A stretch of DNA of 43,568 nt from Acanthaster planci. Its lineage: Eukaryota; Echinodermata; Asteroidea; Valvatida; Acanthasteridae. Shown piece after piece: positions 11,150-22,565 of this stretch (position 1 is its first letter; every line of letters begins with the position of its first letter). Under the pieces are notes generated by a model. It did not search any database. It saw only the letters and a program-made list of their open reading frames with translations, and was not told where the DNA came from. The stretch is taken from NCBI RefSeq assembly GCF_001949145.1, contig NW_019091377.1:466167-509734 (forward strand). The letters are read 5' to 3'. The position numbers were made by a program, and so were the translations under genes.

Positions 11150-12310
11150 AAAATTAAAAGTTGCTGCGCAACGTTTAATTTACGCTCAATAATGACAAAG
11201 ACAACCTTCTCAGGACGAAGCACTACCCGTACAAACCTAATATTTCCTACATGTCTAGTAATTACCGCGAACAATTCCAGCCAGGTTGCCTTGAACCCAT
11301 CAGAGTTTGAAAAATATAGGCCTTATGTGTTGAAAGTACCCGATATGGTTACTGTATTGTTGCACTGCCGTCACCAGAATCGCAGCCCTCGCGCTTTAGT
11401 TCTTTGTTATGATACACAATGCCAGAAGATAAGAACTTTCAGATGCGAAACTGAATGTTCATTGTGGACGCTGCCCAATTTTATGAGTAAAATTCGAGCT
11501 CCTACTCCACTGACTGCCTATTGATGTTATTGTAGGGATTAGTATAGGTTTGATTTCTCTCGTTTTGTTAAATTTTCTTTCAAATGTGGCTTTCAGCTTC
11601 ATGGTGAACATTATTATTCAAGGTCTGTACGACTTCATTCCCATAAATTAGTTGCATCATTCCAGCAATCAATATAAACACACCCATCAAGAGAAGACAC
11701 TCACATAGTTGATTGGTTGTACATTACTTCTGCTCTATCTTTACTTGGTGTTAAAAAGTTTCTAACCACTCAGAATGTGTTCCCCTCCTCCTACTCCCTC
11801 TTAAGGGGAGGAGGAACGTTCATCAATGGCCAAGGGCTGGAAACCCGAGGGTAACACCCGAGACCCGCTTCGCGCTCAGAGGGGAGCACTGTAGCTCGTC
11901 ATCGTGGTTACGGTCGCACCGTACAAGTGTACGATCGCGAAAGGAGATACATACTATAGAAATGATCCCTAAAAGTATGATCTTAATAATTGCAAGCATT
12001 AATGTAGTACTTGTAACGGGCTTACTAGATTTGCTGTCACGGTGTGGTCTGTGATACTTTTAAATTATAAATATCATGCGTGTTTTCTATATCTAATCCT
12101 TTGCTTCTATTAAACGCTGAATTCGACTTGAAACTCTACATAATTAATCCGATTGTGTTTTCGTATTTAGTATTTAGGAGCTTGAATCAGCAATTTTTAT
12201 CCGAGATTTGGTCCTTTGTGGAGCGCCAAGCGCTATGCGTCACTGGTCAAAGGTTAATCAGATGAGAGAACGCCCGCCCCAAAACGTTGGCGCTCGTTTT
12301 GAAAAGGGTC
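11150..12310. other. Intergenic stretch without a supported gene
   Basis: An open frame at 11144-11524 starts inside the CACTG element's edge and shows no domain, so I regard it as chance. A short inverted repeat, CCTCCTCC...GGAGGAGG, lies near 11787-11815. Otherwise this is plain AT-rich spacer. Confidence 0.4.
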
Positions 12311-12314
12311 TGTC

Positions 12315-12690
12315 ATGCATGAAAAGCTACGTATACTTGTACTCTACATGTACTCTACATGTACATGTACAGTACATGTACTGAACATGTACAAGAACTG
12401 TACACTGAGTACAATACATGTACATGCGTTGTGCTTTATTGTGCAGGTGGGAATAATACGTGTACCTGCACATGCACGTACATGTATTCTGTACATGTAC
12501 AGTACTTGTACATGTACATGTACGTACGCGCATGTTTTCACACTGAACGTACATTGTACATATACAGTAGTTCCTGTATAATTAAGTACTGTACATGTAT
12601 ACCACTGCACATGTACTGCACATGTACAGTGCATGAATACTGTTCACCCGGTAATGTACTGTACATGTGCAATGTAAACGCGTTGTTTCT
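12315..12690. repeat. GTACATGTAC-rich palindromic low-complexity block
   Basis: Nearly 380 bp are built from the self-complementary words ACATGT, GTAC and GTACATGTAC, joined by short linkers such as CTCT, TGAA and AGTG. Open frames appear on both strands at once, with cysteine/threonine/tyrosine/valine/histidine/methionine-rich translations, exactly as a palindromic simple repeat predicts. They are not genes. Related short words appear at 24330-24670, 26281 and 30205. Confidence 0.85.
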
Positions 12691-12699
12691 TGTCTTTGT

Positions 12700-15130
12700 A
12701 TAGTGTATCGTGTTCGTAAAGGACACCGTATAAACGACAGTGCAACGGAATTTGACCTGTGATTTCCACTGTAAATTTCTTTTTTCTAGGGCTTGAAGGT
12801 TAACCAGACTTGAATAGCGTATCAATCATACGATTTTCAATTAGGAATGTTATTAAATACAATAAATGGAGAAGCTGTGATAAGCATTCCTCTTTAAGTG
12901 GAATTGAATGAATTTATTTCATTGAGTTCTGTGGCGAGTGATTATTTTCCGGTATTCTATTCCCAAAGGGAGGATCGGTCGTAAGACATTACTTGAATAG
13001 GCCTACGTACAGTCCTTTTTGTAAACTCTGCTTTATAAGTAATGCATTGTGTTATAATTTGAAATCATGGTTTCATCTGTCTCAATAATAAAAACCATAA
13101 ATGAAAGAAGGTAAGAAACAACACACCCTACAGCCAGATTACCAAAAAAAACGACTAAAAAAAATAAGCAACAATTAAAACACGAAAGTATTCCGACGGC
13201 TCCCAATTCCTTTGGATGCATGAGCCGCGGTGCCACCCAGTCACACGAAACCGCACCTAATTCATATTAAACCCGCTCGACCCTGTGCTGCCCTCTGCGA
13301 CACCCAGTCTAGTGGTTCAAAAACAGTTCAAGTTGAGACCGGTATTTTGTTAACCATTTCTCAAGACTGCAACTTGGAAATATAATACCGGGACAGATCA
13401 CATTTTCCCTGCAGCATTATTAATCAGTCGGGGAAAAGACAGTCCTGTCTTGAACATAAAGCGAACATGAAATGTGCACACGCTTTTTCATGCGTAACAC
13501 AACTTTGTATTGACCTGGCCCGAACGGTGAGTGATGTACGCTGTGTTTGCTGCAGTGGCTAGTCGCTTTCTACGTTTTGTTACTCTGTTGCCTTGTTTTC
13601 CTTGTCATGCTAATAGTTCTTCCTGGGCGGTAGGTCGTAATTCAGCATACCGACCTCTCCAACACACGGCCTTCGTGAAGGGACACGGTGGCAAGAGTTC
13701 AGTCTTCAGTCTCCTCAGTTCCTGTTTTCGTCCCCGACCGAGAATTGGCGAGCCATCAGGATGATCGAGAGCGCCACTGCACCGTGAACTAGCGAGTGTC
13801 CGCTAGGGAATTCCCATTTAGGGTCAGGATGATAGATGGCAAACATTGCCCAGTCTCCAAATGTTGGGAGTGCTTAAATAGTCGCTTTAATGTTTGAGTA
13901 GAAAAGAAAGAAAAAACAGCACACGCAAGTTCCTAAAAAAGCTCAGAACATAAAAATTTAAAAATACGCTATGAAGTAACTTGTAATGTTTACCGGTAGT
14001 TTTTGTTTTCTTTTTTTTTAGTTTGGTTTGGTTTTGTGGAGTTAGTTGTGTCGTAAGTGCTTTTTTGTTCGCGTGCCTGCCATTTTCTAATGGCATAAAC
14101 TTAGTACAGTGCTGAAATTAACAGAAATTGGCCTGTAAGGATTTTGAAAATTTTAAGACTAATCATTGCAATTACATCCTTGTGTTGTATTTTCATTAAA
14201 TCCACAGATCGAGCTGTTCAGTATATCTCTTCACAGTACACATTTCGCGTTAAGAAGGAGGCGCACTATTGTGAAATGCCCGTATTAAGCTCATTATTTA
14301 AAATAGGAATGATGTTCCGAAATCCTTGAATGTTTAGGTCGTATGCTGTCGGTTTTGTAATCCGGTAAGCCTACACCTATTCTTAAAACTATCTTTAAGA
14401 ATATCTCCATTCGTTTTCAAATGGACGATTCATGTATTACGGACATGTTTTCGACTTTTGTTGTGACATCTGACATCAGAGAGCCTGATATTTGTCAGCG
14501 TTAATGTTATTTTATTAATTGTCTACACCCACTCACGTGTGCAGTATTTACGTCATTTTGTCTGTTGATGTCCATGTCATGTTGATCTCAATAACGTCAG
14601 AAACATGTTGTTGTGCCCCGAGTTTGGAACTTGTACTAGTGATGGGCACTTGTTTTTCCCAAAGACGAAGAAATGTATCCACATATTGTGACTGATACAT
14701 GTTTATGTTTTGGGCAAGACGCACCGCTAAACCTGTGGCGTTAATTGATATGGCATAGAAACTATTTTAAACAATTCCAATAATCCATAGTCTTTTTTCA
14801 AGGTGAAAGGGCATACAAACCGTTGCCTTTTTTACAGTTTTAAATCTAAGGTTGTTTTTGCTACCAGAGACTAATTCTCCTGTGAATTGTTCCCCCACTA
14901 TTTTCCTGATTTGCTCCACCCACAACATGGGGATTGTCATATCTGAAGTGACACGAAAATCCTTACACCTGCGGCCAAACTTCAGCAACGATCTCCGACA
15001 TGTGACTCACTTGACTGATTGCTGTGTCATCTAGTGCAAGAGTAGTTAACAAAAAATCCTCACCCTGGGGCTTGAAAAAGTGGCCCGTTCCCCGCGGGGG
15101 TGGAAAGGAAGGGAAAACAACTGATCGGTG
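12700..15130. other. Intergenic stretch without a supported gene
   Basis: It is AT-rich with homopolymer runs (13144-13165 and 14015). Open frames reach at most about 77 codons and have no motif. Nothing here supports an RNA gene or a mobile element. Confidence 0.4.
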
Positions 15131-15134
15131 AATT

Positions 15135-15292
15135 CACTGTCAAAAACTGTAATGTGAATTGAACAAATTGGGTATTCACATAGGACAACTGTTTGGTTAC
15201 AGCTACATGTATACTGAAGTGTTAATGTAACACCGCTTCAAAAGTAGTATTAGTGTTTTGTTAGAGTAACATAAATTCTAAGGTGTCTCAGG
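15135..15292. mobile_element. Possible truncated relative of the CACTG element
   Basis: It starts CACTGTCAAAAACTG, close to the left end of the 10915-11144 element. It shares the interior style of GTGTTA/TAACAC words (AGTGTTAATGTAACACCGC near 15219). No right inverted repeat is visible, so if real it has lost its right end. Confidence 0.35.
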
Positions 15293-18200
15293 TACAATAC
15301 GAAAAATAGACTTAATGCACTCGCTGTGTGACACAGCGGTCATATCCATTCTCTCGGACTTACCCGTATGCGTGTAATTGACGCTCCGAAAAAGAAATGG
15401 CAAATTGCATGCATGCAGCAGTGAACAAACCAGGCAATCCAAACAACGTTCGTCGCATGCCGTGCCTTCAAGCAATCACAATTAAGCTGCATCTCGCCGA
15501 ATGTCACGATGTCAATTTTCAGCAAAATGTTAGCCCATTTCTTGGACTCTTGGGGTATAAGGATTTCTCAGAGAATCGCGCAAAATCACACCATTATTCG
15601 CATGTCTTTGTGCGGGCGTATGAAGTTCGTGACAAGCCATAATGATCGGGTTCCTTGCTGTTTTTGTTGTGACATCGCCTCTTTACTCTCTGATCACGAC
15701 TGTTGGGTTTTGTCGCAGAGTTTCTGTCATGTCATCCCAATAGTTTATTTAAAGCACATCCAACATTCATGTAAGTAATTTAACTTTAATTAAACAGCCT
15801 TATAACGACAGGTCAACTTTCAGTGACACGAAATACCTTCCAACAAATTTTGCATCCCAGTGTTTTATTTAATGGTTTGATCCAACATGCAACCCACAGA
15901 ACTTGCAATAATCAGAAGTACACAGGGCGGAACACATTAAGAGAAAACTACTTCGCTATTTGAAACCCTATTTCTCCATGATCTAAAAAAATGTCTTCAT
16001 TCATAAGTTATTTGAAAAGTTATTTGAAAGATTTAGCCATAGCATTTCTAAGTTTAAAAAAATCGTAAGTTTCTGTTTCAACTTACCTTTCGTCATTGGT
16101 CAGCACAAAATGTGTTCTTGATTGACAGATGTAACTCGCAATTTACGAACACACTCCCCACGATATCCTATAGACGATGGATTAACAGGTTTTATTTCGA
16201 AGTATTGAAACAAACAAACAAAAGAACTGCTGCGTCTGTCTTCGATCGAGCAAGTTCTCCCCAATCAGTGGGCGATGCGTTCCGCCGATTTCGCGCCTCA
16301 CATCCACCGTGTCAAAGTTCGTTCTGCCGGGCGGGCTGTCTTGGCCTTCCCCCGGCTAGTGTTTGTTGGAAGTTGGCAGAAGTGGTCCTGCCTGCGAGTA
16401 ATCTTCGGGTGTTGGCAAACAGCCACTCTGCGGAGCGTGCGTGGGGGAGTAGGTCCGAGCTAGCTGCACTGGATCCCGTCCGCCCCCGTCAGCACTGACG
16501 CGGTCCACGTCGCCGCCTGACGAAAAGTTTGTACAAACCCCCCTCCCCCGATCATAGCAAACATCACAACGACTAGAGCTTGTGCAATGCTGGTGATAGG
16601 TTCGAACGAAATATAAGACGAACGTTTCCAGTACTTTCTTATATTTGTAAGATTAATTCATTTTAAAACGATTTATAAAGGGATAAATGATAAGCAGTTG
16701 TACAGACGAAACAGATTCATAAAAATCAGTTGATGTTCCTAGATTATGTTTTAATGTCTTATAACATGAAAACATTGTTACAAATTTTTCAAATAAAAAA
16801 ATGATACCAATTCATTCTGCATTGCCTTGAGCACACACTGATGGAGTTAACAATGATGGAATTAGGATCTACGTGACAACAGTTACATATTTGGAAGAAT
16901 TTTGTTTGTGGTTACATGTGTCGGCTTTTAACACTATCAAGCTAGCTTATTCTTCTAATCGATGAAATCCGTTTATCTGAATATTAAAGAATCATTACAG
17001 AATAGTGTGGCGTACGGCTCCTCGAAACACGTATAGCCAATGTTGGGATAAGGTCTTAAACAAAGTGCTTGTCAGTAGAGAGATTAAGTCTCTTGTTGGG
17101 ACCCGTCATCGGGCTGGCTGTATTTTTCACCTGACGAAAAAGTTCCAGTCGGGGCAACGGTGAGTCTAGACGGTAACTAAGAAGCAGGTGATCTCGTTCG
17201 GTAAGAGCCGTCGCCCAATTCAAGTTCAAGCCTGATGTTTCACTTGTCTTCCCGACGACTGTTTTGCGTTAGTGTTTTGCCAGTCCTCTGGTGAAATGTC
17301 AAGGTTGTTTGGTCACAAAGAAGGAAAGGGAAAAAAATGAATTTGGTTTTCTTCCAACACCGTTCAGTAGAAATCAACCCATTGTCATTATGGAAGAATT
17401 TACCGCGTGCAGTCGAGATAACATTATTGGGCCTTTTGAATGATAAAAATTTCATTGCTGCAGCTGAGAAGTTGTTTACCATGTGCAATTAATTTGGGCT
17501 TTAAGATTGTCAAGAATAAAAGTTTTTAATGATTCAAATGACGCGGCTGGCAAACATTTCATACTAACAAGATTTTTCCAAATTTAGTGATATTTAAACC
17601 ATTTAAATTCTGGATTCACAAATCGATCATGTTAACAAGTGAACGACCAATCTCTCGTGAGCACTACGGGAAAATGAATTTGAGCGTGTTCTAGTAGTTT
17701 TGCCGCCGACAAGTTCTCCTTGCTAACCTGCGGCGGCCAAGCTCTATGTAGCCGACCTCAGGAATGTTCCGAAAACCGACCAGGGTGTCGGTTCCGTCTG
17801 GGAGATCAAACGGGCCGAGACTGCGACCCTTAATCCCGCCTTACCGACCGGCTCACACGCGGCAAGCCCTTTATACACTCACCCTCGCCCTTTGTGAGGG
17901 GAAACATACTCCGCTCGGGAAATTATATCGCTGTAAACAAGGTACAGCAATCCTATTGTTGTTTCAACCTTTGACAACAACGCACACACCCGAACTTTGA
18001 AGACGTTGGGCCATTGATACCTTTTCACATAAGTGTTCTGTTTGTTTCACCGTTTGATTAATGATTAACCAAAGAATTGACAACTATTTTCAAGTTTCAT
18101 TTACTTTGTAAGAATTAAACACCTTCAACAGAACAAGTTATCGAACGCTCGGTGATTTCTTTTCTTTTTATGTAACCTTATGTTGCGATTTTCATAGAGA

Positions 18201-18925
18201 ATGCATACAATTAACGTGGAATATAAAGCTTAAATTGACCGACCAATATTTCACTTTCTACGTTTTTTAGTACAGACGATTTCTCTGAATAACGTTTGCG
18301 TTAAAAAGTCATGTGACAGCGATGTCTACTCTACTGTAGAAGGATTTATGTGCGTTATGAATGTAGTGTACAATGGATTTTGGTTAATTCATACATGCAG
18401 CGTCTGTTACTGAAGTCCCAGATGAGTGGACGTGCGCCTTAAAAGTCAAACTCAATCTGCTGTCTCCGTTTCGTGTAATCCAGTCATCAAATCGAGTAAA
18501 AAAAAGTCCCGTCTACTCCCAGCTCCCCTTTCCCTCGTTTTCATGGGACATAATTTAGGTACTGCTAGTCGAAAGGTCCCTCCAAATTCAGAGAAGCGTC
18601 AGACGCCTGTAGAGCTTCACTAGAAGCATCTCGGGGACTCTCTAACTGGCAAAAATATGACGTGTTGTCTCCCCCCCTCCTCTGTTACCACAGAGACGCA
18701 TCAGTCAGGAGGGCTCGATCGTATGAATCCTCCCCTCTGGAGGTAATATCATCAGGGACGCGGGACTCGAGTTGCAGCGAGTCGGACCGGAACCATATGC
18801 CGGCATATTGTCACTCAAGCCCCGTAGCGCCACCTGGCCCGGCACGGTCACAAGTGCTCGTCAAACAGCGATTTTTTTTCTCTCTCTCCGTCAGTGGTAT
18901 CCTTCTTTAGTTACGCGGATCTGGT
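15293..18925. other. Long gene-poor stretch
   Basis: Mostly AT-rich. A GC-rich patch lies at 16240-16550 and another at 17700-17900. Near 17190-17245 there are weak A-box- and B-box-like words (TTCGGTAAGAGCC and CAAGTTCAAGCC) that may be a decayed SINE head. Open frames up to 128 codons have no recognisable domain. Confidence 0.4.
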
Positions 18926-18932
18926 ATAGGCC

Positions 18933-18940
18933 TATATAAA
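18933..18940 (+). promoter_or_regulatory. Candidate TATA box
   Basis: TATATAAA lies within GGCCTATATAAACC. It is followed about 130 bp downstream by possible first-exon donors (GTGAGTG at 19027 and GTAAGAC at 19085). No downstream coding exon is identified on this strand before the C10 gene, so the promoter call rests on the motif alone. Confidence 0.3.
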
Positions 18941-19071
18941 CCTGGATCCTGGATATCAGGTTTAGCTGCCCGCATGTATTCCATTTCAACGGGAAGTTTT
19001 AGTCCGAATTCGACAGAGATTTAGTGGTGAGTGTGTCCTGCGAGCAGGGGTCTGCTTTCTGTTTCAAAAGG

Positions 19072-19084
19072 ATGGATATTGTTG
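19072..19084 (+). CDS. Speculative very short first coding exon
   Basis: AAAAGGATGG gives an ATG with purine at -3 and G at +4. After four codons (MDIV) and one further base comes a good donor, GTAAGAC. It would be an exon 1 driven by the TATA motif at 18933. No matching acceptor exon was found, and reading through the donor gives a frame without known domains. It is included only because promoter-like motif, start context and donor line up. Confidence 0.12.
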
Positions 19085-19319
19085 GTAAGACGCGCGTCGT
19101 GATCGAAGATAATGGCGTGGATGAGGTTGGCCGAGCGGTGAACGCTTCCGGCTCAACATGGATCATGAACGCTGAGATCTTGACGGATGTGCATCGGGCA
19201 TGCATGGCATGCACGGGTCTTCAGTGGGTGGGGGCTGAAAGGGGTCGGTCCGGACAGAGGGGGTCGTCAGGGAAGACTATAGCCGGTCAGACACGCCAAC
19301 TGAGAGGAATTGATTAGGA

Positions 19320-21650
19320 AAAGAAAATTTGAGCGATGTAATAGACAAAGGATAAATAAAACGGTAGGAAAAGTTCCAAATGAAGTTGGAAACTCTTGAA
19401 TAATGAAACCACCGAAATCATGGTCAACCTCCAAAAGTTTATCTTAAAATAGCGTGAGGCCAGGATTCAGGTAGAAAACAAAGAAAATAGACAAACCATT
19501 ACTATCAGAAGTGAATTCGACTCTGCATCCCTTTAACGTCCCGCTCCAGTTTTTAATTAATTGGCTCAACACCCGGATTGGATATACCCGTGTCTCCCCT
19601 CGCCAGCTTGGGTGTCCGTTCTGCTTCACGCTCTGCGCGCATTGTGCACAACCCGTGCCCAGTGGTGGTACATAGCGTGTCGATACGTCGCTTGGTCGTC
19701 CGCACCGTCGACTGTACACTTTCTCCTGCGACTCTGAGGCGCGATGAGTGATATATTGCATTGGACTGCCCCGACAATATTAAGGCGATGACATATTTAG
19801 GCCTACGCCCATTCAAAGGGCGAGGGGGGGTCTCATTTGTAATTCCCACTTGGGCTGTGGAACAGGCCTTAATGGAATCGTATTTTACAATGGGGCATTT
19901 CAATTCGAATGTCATGCATGTTTGTTATTCCGTCGGAAATTTCAAGGAGTTTCCTTTTCAAGCAAACATTCCCTACGGATCACAATCCCCTTCAGAAGTA
20001 GAGTCAGTGTCACCAAAGAGCAAGAAACTAACATTGATCTGCCAACTACGGGATCTTTGTGTTTGGGCCAACTTAGCATCACGACTAGCTGATATTATAA
20101 CACCAGCAACTCGAGTTGGGCTAGGGTTCCAAGTTGCTAGGTCAAGCTCACAACTGCATGCAAATGCCTGGCAGAGAGATTTCTGTAGATCTCCAACACG
20201 ACCCATTCCCCTCAATTGTACTAGCACCCTTGTTGCCAAATATTTCAGAGTCGAGCATCTCCTCGTATTATTCATCGTCACCATGGAGCCGTATCCTCGT
20301 CTGCCTGTCCTCCAAAATAATAAGAAAAGTCTCAACCAGCCCCAGACTCTCTCGTTCCCCGTCATCCCAACCCGGCTCTCCACGGTCGCCGGTCATCCGA
20401 ATCCGGCCCAGCGTTGTCTCTAGATAGTCTCAACTTCGGCGATCCGATGGACCGGAAGCCCGGGTCCCATACCCCAGCCGGCCCCACATCGGCTCTCTCC
20501 ACCGGGGATATTGGCACTCCAGCGGCGGGCAACCCGAGACGAGGCACTCGGCTCGGTGTTTGGCTCGCTCCACCGCGCGTGACTGACAAACAATCACAGC
20601 GCAAGCCGGCCGCACGCTCAGCCAATACGACATCTCAGGAAGCCAATCTGTAAGCTCTTTGTCACCTTCCATGTACTCGTTTCAGAAATAATATCATTTT
20701 TCAAGGACTGTGAGCGGCTTTTACCATACCATGATAGAGCAAGGAAACTTGCTCTATTCTTTTTACATAATGTCCCTTTTCTCGCATACAAATTAGGAAT
20801 GGACCCAGGCCTACCAAAACACCGAAGAACAATGTATACAAAAACTATTTCCCCTTTCCAATTACAGCGCAGCATTGCTTGATATCAACGTGTCTTTTGT
20901 CGACCGTCCATTACTCAGTATTCAGGTAACGACAAGAACGTAGCGTCTGCTTGAAGGAAACGCTGTAGTTGATAATTACCCTTGCGCTTCAGAACAGTGA
21001 GATTTTTTCTTATGGTCGATCTACCATGGAAATAATCCGAGTCAAAAACTGCCGAATCTTTGTCGAATGTATCCGGAATGTTCATTTGCATAAATCCACC
21101 TTCCCAGCCACTCCAAATTTGAATTGCAGTATAACGCAGTCTTTCTAGTGGCCCGCATGGCGTTCATTCCCGGTGTAAACACACTTGGCCGATACCGCGC
21201 GCCCACACCACAAGTACACAAACAGTAAGAGATACATATCTACATCAGACAACAAAAGATGGAACAGCCGGTGTGATTTGAGTTTGTCTCTCTCTCTCTT
21301 ATGGGGTGGGGGCCCTTTGTTCAAAAGCCAGGAGATTACTGGGCCAGTGTCAACACAGAATTAGCGCAGCGGGAAATAGTGCCCCAAGTCGTCATAGGCT
21401 GAACACTGCCCATAACACATGCAGTGCGGTGATCACTTGAACTTATCGTTTCTACTCCGTTGTCCTTGTTCTGATATTTTGTGTTAACATTCTTTCTGCA
21501 TAAAGTCGATCCGGACAGAAATTCCTCATTTTTCTCTATTTGTCTCGGAGCTGTCTACTTTAACAGCTGTGCTAATCCTTGAAACATTACTTTCAGAACT
21601 AACAAGAATAACAAAGACATTTGATCTGACCAGTCAGATTAATCTTATAA
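19320..21650. other. Intergenic stretch with a GC-rich, CCAAT-bearing block
   Basis: Positions 20340-20650 are GC- and CpG-rich, with two CCAAT pentamers at 20622 and 20643 (21 bp apart), so this may be a promoter. Overlapping open frames on both strands, including one of 220 codons at 19761-20423, show no recognisable domain, no consistent splice partners and a composition that follows the local base bias. I do not call a gene. Confidence 0.35.
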
Positions 21651-21656
21651 CATTGT

Positions 21657-21662
21657 TTTATT
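21657..21662 (-). terminator. Candidate polyadenylation signal of the WD40 gene
   Basis: AATAAA on the minus strand is the first canonical signal I see downstream of the WD40 stop codon, about 760 bases away. This would give a 3' UTR of roughly 0.77 kb. Non-canonical signals nearer the stop are possible. Confidence 0.3.
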
Positions 21663-22418
21663 TACAAAATCGCATTGTTCAACAATATTTAACACACCAA
21701 TCAACATGTAAATAAAGTATAACCAATTCCAATCTCTCAGACTTTTTTTTCATTAAGCACACAGAGGTCTGTTCGACATTGAAACAGTACTATATTGCAT
21801 GCAGTTTCTGTCAATTTTCCAACATATATGAATCTTACAATCTGTAGATATGCCCATCATCATGAGAAAGTAGAAGTTAATATTATTTAACAATACCCTG
21901 TGGTCCAGCATGATACACAGCCGAAAAAAACTGAGGAGATTTGTCACATTTCTGTCATCAGAGCAAAAGCACCAATGTTCAACGAGCTTTTACTCTACTT
22001 CCATCATTTTCAACATTTTGCGCGCAGGAGCAGTAACCGCTACTAATGTGGAGATGAAGTATTTTCTTTCATTGCTTTGAAAGTTGTCACCTTTGCAGGA
22101 ACCTTTGTCCACGGACGCAAGAAAGAGAAGAGCAAACGCGAAGATGAGGCGGGTTAACAATGGACAGCAGATTTCTGTGCGTTTGAAAAAAATTCTAAAA
22201 TCCTGTGTATTTTTGCTTAGAACTTTCCCAAATCCTCAGCAATCAATCACAGTACGGTACAGAAATCCAGTCGCATATTCTTTGTTCTCTTTGAGGGGCA
22301 TCGAGCTACATTAGTAGCCTACAGTTCCCACAGTTGTTTGATCCCTTAGAATCATTCAGGACTGAATAAGAAAAAAATCTCCAGAATTACGGAGGAGCAG
22401 AAGGGCGCCATCTGTCGA

Positions 22419-22565
22419 CTACTCCAAACTGAGATTTGTTGCACAGGGTGCCTTGTTGTCAGCTGCTGAGGTCTTGAATGTCAGGTTGGGCATGGTGGCG
22501 GCACCAGATGCTAGGAGGGCGCCCTCTGTTGAGAAGATACAGGTCTGCAGCTGCTCCATATTGCC
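22419..22565 (-). CDS. WDR38: WD40 gene last coding exon
   Basis: From the acceptor GGTTTCAG it encodes GNMEQLQTCIFSTEG, ALLASGAA and a non-repeat tail ending in TNLSLE, then TAG. The last blade lacks a WD dipeptide and looks degenerate, as is common in the closing blade. Confidence 0.85.
   Translation of the reverse strand, partial: GNMEQLQTCIFSTEGALLASGAATMPNLTFKTSAADNKAPCATNLSLE

Noticed and set aside
12327-12703. Four overlapping Cys/Thr/Tyr/Val/His-rich frames on both strands
   Set aside because: Expected by-product of a near-palindromic GTACATGTAC repeat.
19115-19180. GTTGGCCGAGCGGTGAACGC, reminiscent of the D-arm region of tRNA-Ser/Leu
   Set aside because: No B box (GGTTCGA) at a suitable distance and no acceptor stem pairing.
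19761-20423. A 220-codon plus-strand frame, the longest apart from the GPCR
   Set aside because: No recognisable domain, several overlapping long frames in other phases and on the other strand, and no start context or splice partners that make a gene. Kept only as a check item.
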